A stretch of 64,000 nt of DNA, taken from NCBI RefSeq assembly GCF_016428905.1, contig NZ_JAELTQ010000012.1, positions 1-64,000 of the forward strand. Reading direction: 5' to 3'. The DNA comes from Dyella sp. ASV24. Lineage in GTDB: Bacteria; Pseudomonadota; Gammaproteobacteria; Xanthomonadales; Rhodanobacteraceae. Below, piece after piece: positions 60,147 to 64,000 of this stretch (position 1 is its first letter; every line of letters starts with the position of its first letter). Both the position numbers and the translations under genes were made by a program. The notes under the pieces are model-generated. The model saw only the letters and a program-made list of their open reading frames with translations. It was not told the origin of the DNA and made no database searches.

Positions 60147-62051
60147 ATGCTGCAGGCATTGCGTAACAAGCTTCACGGATGGCCTTCCATTGTCATTCTG
60201 GGCATTTGCGTTTTCGCTATCTCGTTCTTCGGCATCGAGTCGTACTTTGCCTCGCATACCGACACCTACGTGGCGATGGTCGGCAAGCACGAGATCAGCC
60301 AGCGCGACTTCCAGGAACGCATGAACGACGCTCGTCGCGACGCCATGGCGCGGATGGGCGACCAGTTCGATGCTGCTCAGTTCGAGAATCCGGAAACCAA
60401 GCGCCAGATCCTGGACCAGCTGATCAACGAACAACTGCTCCGCCAGGCCAATGACGATCTCGGCATGAGGGTGTCCGCTGACGAGCTGCGCGATCGCATC
60501 TCTGGCCAGCAGGCGTTCCAGGTCAACGGTCAGTTCGATCCCGCTACGTACCGCGCCATCCTGGCCGCGCAGAACATGACGCCGGCGATGTTTGAGAACA
60601 GTCAGCGTACGTCGCTTGAGCCGGGCCTGCTGCCGCGCGCGATCATCGCCAGCACGATCATCACCGACGCCGACATGGATCGCTATCTCGGCCTGCTTTA
60701 CCAGCGCCGTGACCTGCGTTGGTTTGCCGTGCCGCGCCCGACGCTGACGGACATCGACGTCACGGATGCTCAGCTTGATGCTTATTACAAAGAGCATCAG
60801 GGCGACTTCATGAACCCTGAGCAGGTCTCGCTGAAGTACATCGAGGTCAATGGCGCTGATCTGAAGATCGACGCGCAGCCGAGCGAGGACGAGCTGAAGA
60901 AGCGCTACGAAGACGAAAAGCAGCGTTTTGTGCAACCGGAGCAGCGACTGGTGTCGCATATCCTCGTCAATGTTCCGAAGAACGCGACGCCGGATCAGCA
61001 GAAGGCTGCGCTCGCCAAGGCTGAGAAGATTGCTGGCGAGGCGACGCCGGAGAATTTCGCCAAGCTCGCAGCAGAGGACTCGGAGGATCTGGGTTCCAAG
61101 CGTTCGGGTGGTGACCTGGGCTGGCTGGAGAAGGGCGTCACGAATGCGGCGTTCGACTCCGCGCTGTTCTCGCTGCAGAAGGGGCAGATTTCCAAGCCGG
61201 TGTTGTCCGACGAGGGCTATCACGTGTTGTGGCTGCGCGACGTGCGTAGCGGCGATGCAAAGCCGTTTGCCGAAGTGCGTGACCAGATCGCCAAGGATTA
61301 CCTGTCGACTGAGCGTGATCGCCAATACAACGAACTTGCCGGTAAGTTGACCGATCAGACTTATCAGAACCCGTCGACGCTCGATCCTGCTGCTCAGGAG
61401 CTGAAGCTGCCGATCAAGACGACCGATCTGTTCTCCCGCAAGGGTGGTGAGGGCATCCTCGCGAACCCGAAGCTGATCCAGGCGGCGTTCTCTGATGACG
61501 TGCTCACGCAGGGCAACAATTCGGGGCTGATTGACCTGGGTCAGGATCACGCTCTGGTTGTACGCGTCGACAAGCATGTGCCATCCGCTGCGCGTCCGTT
61601 GGCTGAAGTAAAGGACGAGGTGCGCAAGAAGATCCTGGACGAGCGCACGGCTGCCGAAGAGCAGAAGCACGCTGATGCGCTGCTGGCGCGTCTGCAAAAG
61701 GGCGATGACATGCAGGCCGTCGCATCCTCTGTCGGCGCATCCGCGCAGACGGTGGCTGATGCTGTGCGCATGCAACAGAGGGTGGCGCCAGAGGTGCTTG
61801 GTCAGGCGTTCTTGTTGCCGCATCCCGCAGCCGGTAAGGCACAGTTCGCACGAGTGGCCATGCACGACGGCAACTACGCCCTGGTAGCCGTGGACAAGGT
61901 GCAGGAGGGTGACCTCAGCAAGATCACTCCGGATCAGCGCAGCACGCTGCGCGACCAGATGTCTCAGGCTTATGGCATCCTCGCCACGCAGGGTTTTATC
62001 GATGCCCTGAAGGCCAAGACGGAAATCAAGATTGCGGCGGATCGCATGTAA
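60147..62051 (+). CDS. ppiD: Peptidyl-prolyl isomerase/periplasmic chaperone PpiD
   Basis: A 634-residue inner-membrane-anchored chaperone that helps proteins leave the Sec translocon. One N-terminal membrane segment (SIVILGICVFAISFFGI) is followed by a SurA-like N domain and a parvulin domain near 270-370 (EQRLVSHILVNVP, SGGDLGWLEKG, SKPVLSDEGYHVLWL). The start at 60147 is preceded by the frame from 60078, which has no membrane-protein pattern. Confidence 0.94.
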   Translation: MLQALRNKLHGWPSIVILGICVFAISFFGIESYFASHTDTYVAMVGKHEISQRDFQERMNDARRDAMARMGDQFDAAQFENPETKRQILDQLINEQLLRQANDDLGMRVSADELRDRISGQQAFQVNGQFDPATYRAILAAQNMTPAMFENSQRTSLEPGLLPRAIIASTIITDADMDRYLGLLYQRRDLRWFAVPRPTLTDIDVTDAQLDAYYKEHQGDFMNPEQVSLKYIEVNGADLKIDAQPSEDELKKRYEDEKQRFVQPEQRLVSHILVNVPKNATPDQQKAALAKAEKIAGEATPENFAKLAAEDSEDLGSKRSGGDLGWLEKGVTNAAFDSALFSLQKGQISKPVLSDEGYHVLWLRDVRSGDAKPFAEVRDQIAKDYLSTERDRQYNELAGKLTDQTYQNPSTLDPAAQELKLPIKTTDLFSRKGGEGILANPKLIQAAFSDDVLTQGNNSGLIDLGQDHALVVRVDKHVPSAARPLAEVKDEVRKKILDERTAAEEQKHADALLARLQKGDDMQAVASSVGASAQTVADAVRMQQRVAPEVLGQAFLLPHPAAGKAQFARVAMHDGNYALVAVDKVQEGDLSKITPDQRSTLRDQMSQAYGILATQGFIDALKAKTEIKIAADRM

Positions 62052-62071
62052 TCGCAGCTATCAATGATCTG

Positions 62072-62107
62072 AAAAAGAAGGGCGACCACATGGTCGCCCT
62101 TCTTTTT
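62072..62107. terminator. Bidirectional terminator between ppiD and mltD
   Basis: A perfect 17 bp stem AAAAAGAAGGGCGACCA (62072-62088) with its complement at 62091-62107 and A- and T-runs at the ends, lying between converging genes. Confidence 0.93.
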
Positions 62108-62144
62108 GGATGTCTGTAAGTACGGGACCGCTCCGGCGATACGA

Positions 62145-63380
62145 TCAGCCTGGAGCGCTCACCTTGAGGACTTGCCCTGGTTTGACACCGGGTCCTTGCA
62201 AGTGATTCCAGAGTTCCAGCTGCTTGATGTCCACGGAATACCTGCGGGCGATGGACCACAAACTTTCACCGGACTTCACCGTGTGGGTGCGCTTGCTCGA
62301 TACGTCGGCGTCGTCGTTATCGGCCGCGCTTAGAGCTGCCCCGAGTGGTGGGAGTGTCGCAGTGCCGGGCACACTTTGCGTGGCGTTGCTGCCTTCTGCC
62401 AACAGCGAGCTGCGGAATTGCTGGACCTTGTTGCTGGGGAGCAGCAGGTAAGGGGACGCTTTGGTATCCACCACGCCGTTGCGGAAGGCGGCGTTCATGT
62501 CTTTCAGCTCGTCCGTCGACATGCCCGCATGGCTGGCGGCCCGGGCAATCGGCATGGAGTTGTCGACGCTCACGGTTACCAGGCGTTGCTCGGAGGGCAG
62601 GGTGGGCAGACTTACGTTGAACCGTCCGGGGTCCCGAATGACGCAGGCGATGGCCAACAGCTTGACCAGGTGCTCACGTGTCACCGGCTTGACCGGCATC
62701 TTGGGAATCACCGGCTCGTCAGGGGGTGAGCCATGCTGGCTGACGACGCGCTTGATGCCAAACTCGCCTGCGTTGAAGGCGTAGTCAACGAGTCGCCAGT
62801 CACCCAGATCGTCGTGGTAGCGACTGAGTAGCGCCATGATAGCGTCGGTGGCTGCAGGGACGTCCATACGGCCATCGAAATTCTTGTCGACACGGATGCC
62901 CATGGCATTCGCGGTCTGCGGCATGATTTGCCACATCCCGGCCGGCATGCCCTTGCTGCCTGCGATAGGGCGGTATTGGCTTTCGACCCAGGGAATCAGT
63001 GCAAACTCACCTGCCACATGGTGGCGTGCGGCTACTTGCTGGACGTAGGCGATTCGCGGTGCGGCAGCAGCAATCTGGGTTTCGAAGCGATCTGGATTGC
63101 TGGTGTAGCGCCGCGCCCAAGTCGTGATGTTCGGGTCGGCATCGCAATCAGCCATAGCGAAACTGCTGCGCAGGTTCTGCCAGATATTGCCATCGTCTGC
63201 CGCATTGGCGAGAGAGGTCGCGGGTTCGGCGTGCGATGTCGTTGGGCGTGATGCGTCTTGCTGTGGCGCCGGCAACGGTGTCGGCGGCTGCGCCGGCTTC
63301 TGTGCCGGGCCAGAGGCGCACGCAGCCAGGAAGATGGACGTCGCCAGTGGAAGAGGGCGTAAGCGTCGTGTGGTTTTCAT
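62145..63380 (-). CDS. mltD: Membrane-bound lytic murein transglycosylase D
   Basis: A 411-residue lipoprotein: the signal peptide ends with the lipobox FLAACASG. The lytic transglycosylase domain (about 75-250) has the catalytic Glu near residue 130 in LIPWVESQYRP, then GMWQIMPQTANAMG. One LysM domain lies at about 362-408 (HTVKSGESLWSIARRYSVD); E. coli MltD has two. It cleaves peptidoglycan glycan strands. Its start overlaps the stop of gloB as ATGA, so the two are coupled. Confidence 0.94.
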   Translation of the reverse strand: MKTTRRLRPLPLATSIFLAACASGPAQKPAQPPTPLPAPQQDASRPTTSHAEPATSLANAADDGNIWQNLRSSFAMADCDADPNITTWARRYTSNPDRFETQIAAAAPRIAYVQQVAARHHVAGEFALIPWVESQYRPIAGSKGMPAGMWQIMPQTANAMGIRVDKNFDGRMDVPAATDAIMALLSRYHDDLGDWRLVDYAFNAGEFGIKRVVSQHGSPPDEPVIPKMPVKPVTREHLVKLLAIACVIRDPGRFNVSLPTLPSEQRLVTVSVDNSMPIARAASHAGMSTDELKDMNAAFRNGVVDTKASPYLLLPSNKVQQFRSSLLAEGSNATQSVPGTATLPPLGAALSAADNDDADVSSKRTHTVKSGESLWSIARRYSVDIKQLELWNHLQGPGVKPGQVLKVSAPG

Positions 63381-64000
63381 CCGGTAAATGCGTCCTTGCT
63401 AGCTCGCAATGCGGCGAAACGCGCGACGCGATCGCCATCTACGCCTTGCTGCCGGCTCCAGGCAATCACCGCTTCGCTATCCGTGCGGAGAAACGGGTTG
63501 GTAGCCTGCTCCATGAAAAGCGCCACCGGCACGCTGGGCTTGTTGGCCGCGCGTAAAGCGGAAACATCCTGTTGACGAGTGACCAGTGCGGGGTTTGTTG
63601 GTTCGATGGTCTGCGCGAAGCGACCATTAGCGGCGGTGTATTCGTGCGCACAACAAACCAGGGTGTTTCCTGGCAACGACGCCAGGCGATCCAGTGATGC
63701 CAGCATCTGCGCGGGCGTGCCCTCGAACAACCGCCCGCAGCCCATGCTGAAAAGCGTGTCGCCACAAAGCAGGACGCCCTCACCGGTATAGGCGATATGC
63801 GTGGTGGTGTGCCCGGGCACTGCAATGACATGAAAGCTCGCGGCGGGTGTCGCCAGCTGGACTACGTTACCGTCGTCCACGCGATGCGTCGCCCTGGTGA
63901 TGCGCTCGTCGCGAGGAGCGTAGACAGGCACGTCGTGGCGGGACAACAGTTCGTCCACGCCACCGATATGGTCATGATGATGATGCGTCAGCAGGATGGC
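63377..64000 (-). CDS. gloB: Hydroxyacylglutathione hydrolase (glyoxalase II), 5' end outside window
   Basis: About 207 visible residues; the N-terminus lies beyond the window edge. The metallo-beta-lactamase metal site THHHHDHIGG is at the visible start, followed by HVIAVPGHTTTHIAY, LLCGDTLFSMGCGRLFEGTP and the substrate-site CAHEYT. It hydrolyses S-lactoylglutathione in methylglyoxal detoxification. It is the upstream gene of mltD with a 4 bp overlap. Confidence 0.95.
   Translation of the reverse strand, partial: AILLTHHHHDHIGGVDELLSRHDVPVYAPRDERITRATHRVDDGNVVQLATPAASFHVIAVPGHTTTHIAYTGEGVLLCGDTLFSMGCGRLFEGTPAQMLASLDRLASLPGNTLVCCAHEYTAANGRFAQTIEPTNPALVTRQQDVSALRAANKPSVPVALFMEQATNPFLRTDSEAVIAWSRQQGVDGDRVARFAALRASKDAFTG

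Noticed and set aside
60000-61865. A 621-codon minus-strand open frame over ppiD
   Set aside because: Antisense to ppiD and across the tRNA-Asp gene; no family features.

Overview
The window looks like a high-GC gammaproteobacterial chromosome of the order Xanthomonadales, most likely Rhodanobacteraceae (Dyella/Luteibacter/Rhodanobacter-like). Order-level evidence is the gene order tRNA-Leu, tig, clpP, clpX, lon, hupB, tRNA-Val, tRNA-Asp, ppiD. The genus is an inference. No rRNA, CRISPR array, integrase or transposase gene was seen.

From 1 to about 39.7 kb lies one very large polysaccharide/secondary-metabolite locus. Its left part (824-16682) holds five glycosyltransferases, a methyltransferase, two NodB-type polysaccharide deacetylases, a membrane-anchored protein of unknown role, an oxidoreductase-epimerase fusion, a CapK-like acyl-adenylating enzyme and a Wzy/O-antigen-ligase-like membrane protein. 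Its centre (16709-30417) is a two-protein assembly line: A-PCP-KS-AT-ACP-aminotransferase followed by C-A-PCP-C-A-PCP, with no terminal thioesterase. Its right part (32998-39663) carries the initiating sugar-phosphate transferase, an Sfp-type phosphopantetheinyl transferase, a GMC oxidoreductase, a UDP-uronate epimerase and a TviB-type UDP-sugar dehydrogenase. Together they suggest that nucleotide sugars are made and polymerised while a short polyketide-peptide containing a beta-amino unit is made beside them, perhaps to decorate the glycan or form a glycoconjugate. Long inverted repeats flank the 824-8174 block.

From 40.1 to 43.9 kb is an iron-uptake unit: a TonB-dependent siderophore receptor preceded by a good Fur-box match, a PiuC-type dioxygenase and a Sel1-repeat protein. 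From 43.9 to 47.9 kb is a compact class II lanthipeptide locus: a LanM synthetase, a 70-residue precursor directly upstream with a Cys/Ser/Thr-rich end, and a DUF2076-type protein downstream. No LanT transporter/protease is visible.

From 48.5 kb to the end the genes are mostly housekeeping: an RhtA-like exporter, tRNA-Ala, RNase D, a membrane-anchored SUMF1-fold protein, tRNA-Leu, the tig-clpP-clpX-lon-hupB proteostasis block, tRNA-Val, tRNA-Asp, ppiD, mltD and a gloB gene cut by the window edge.
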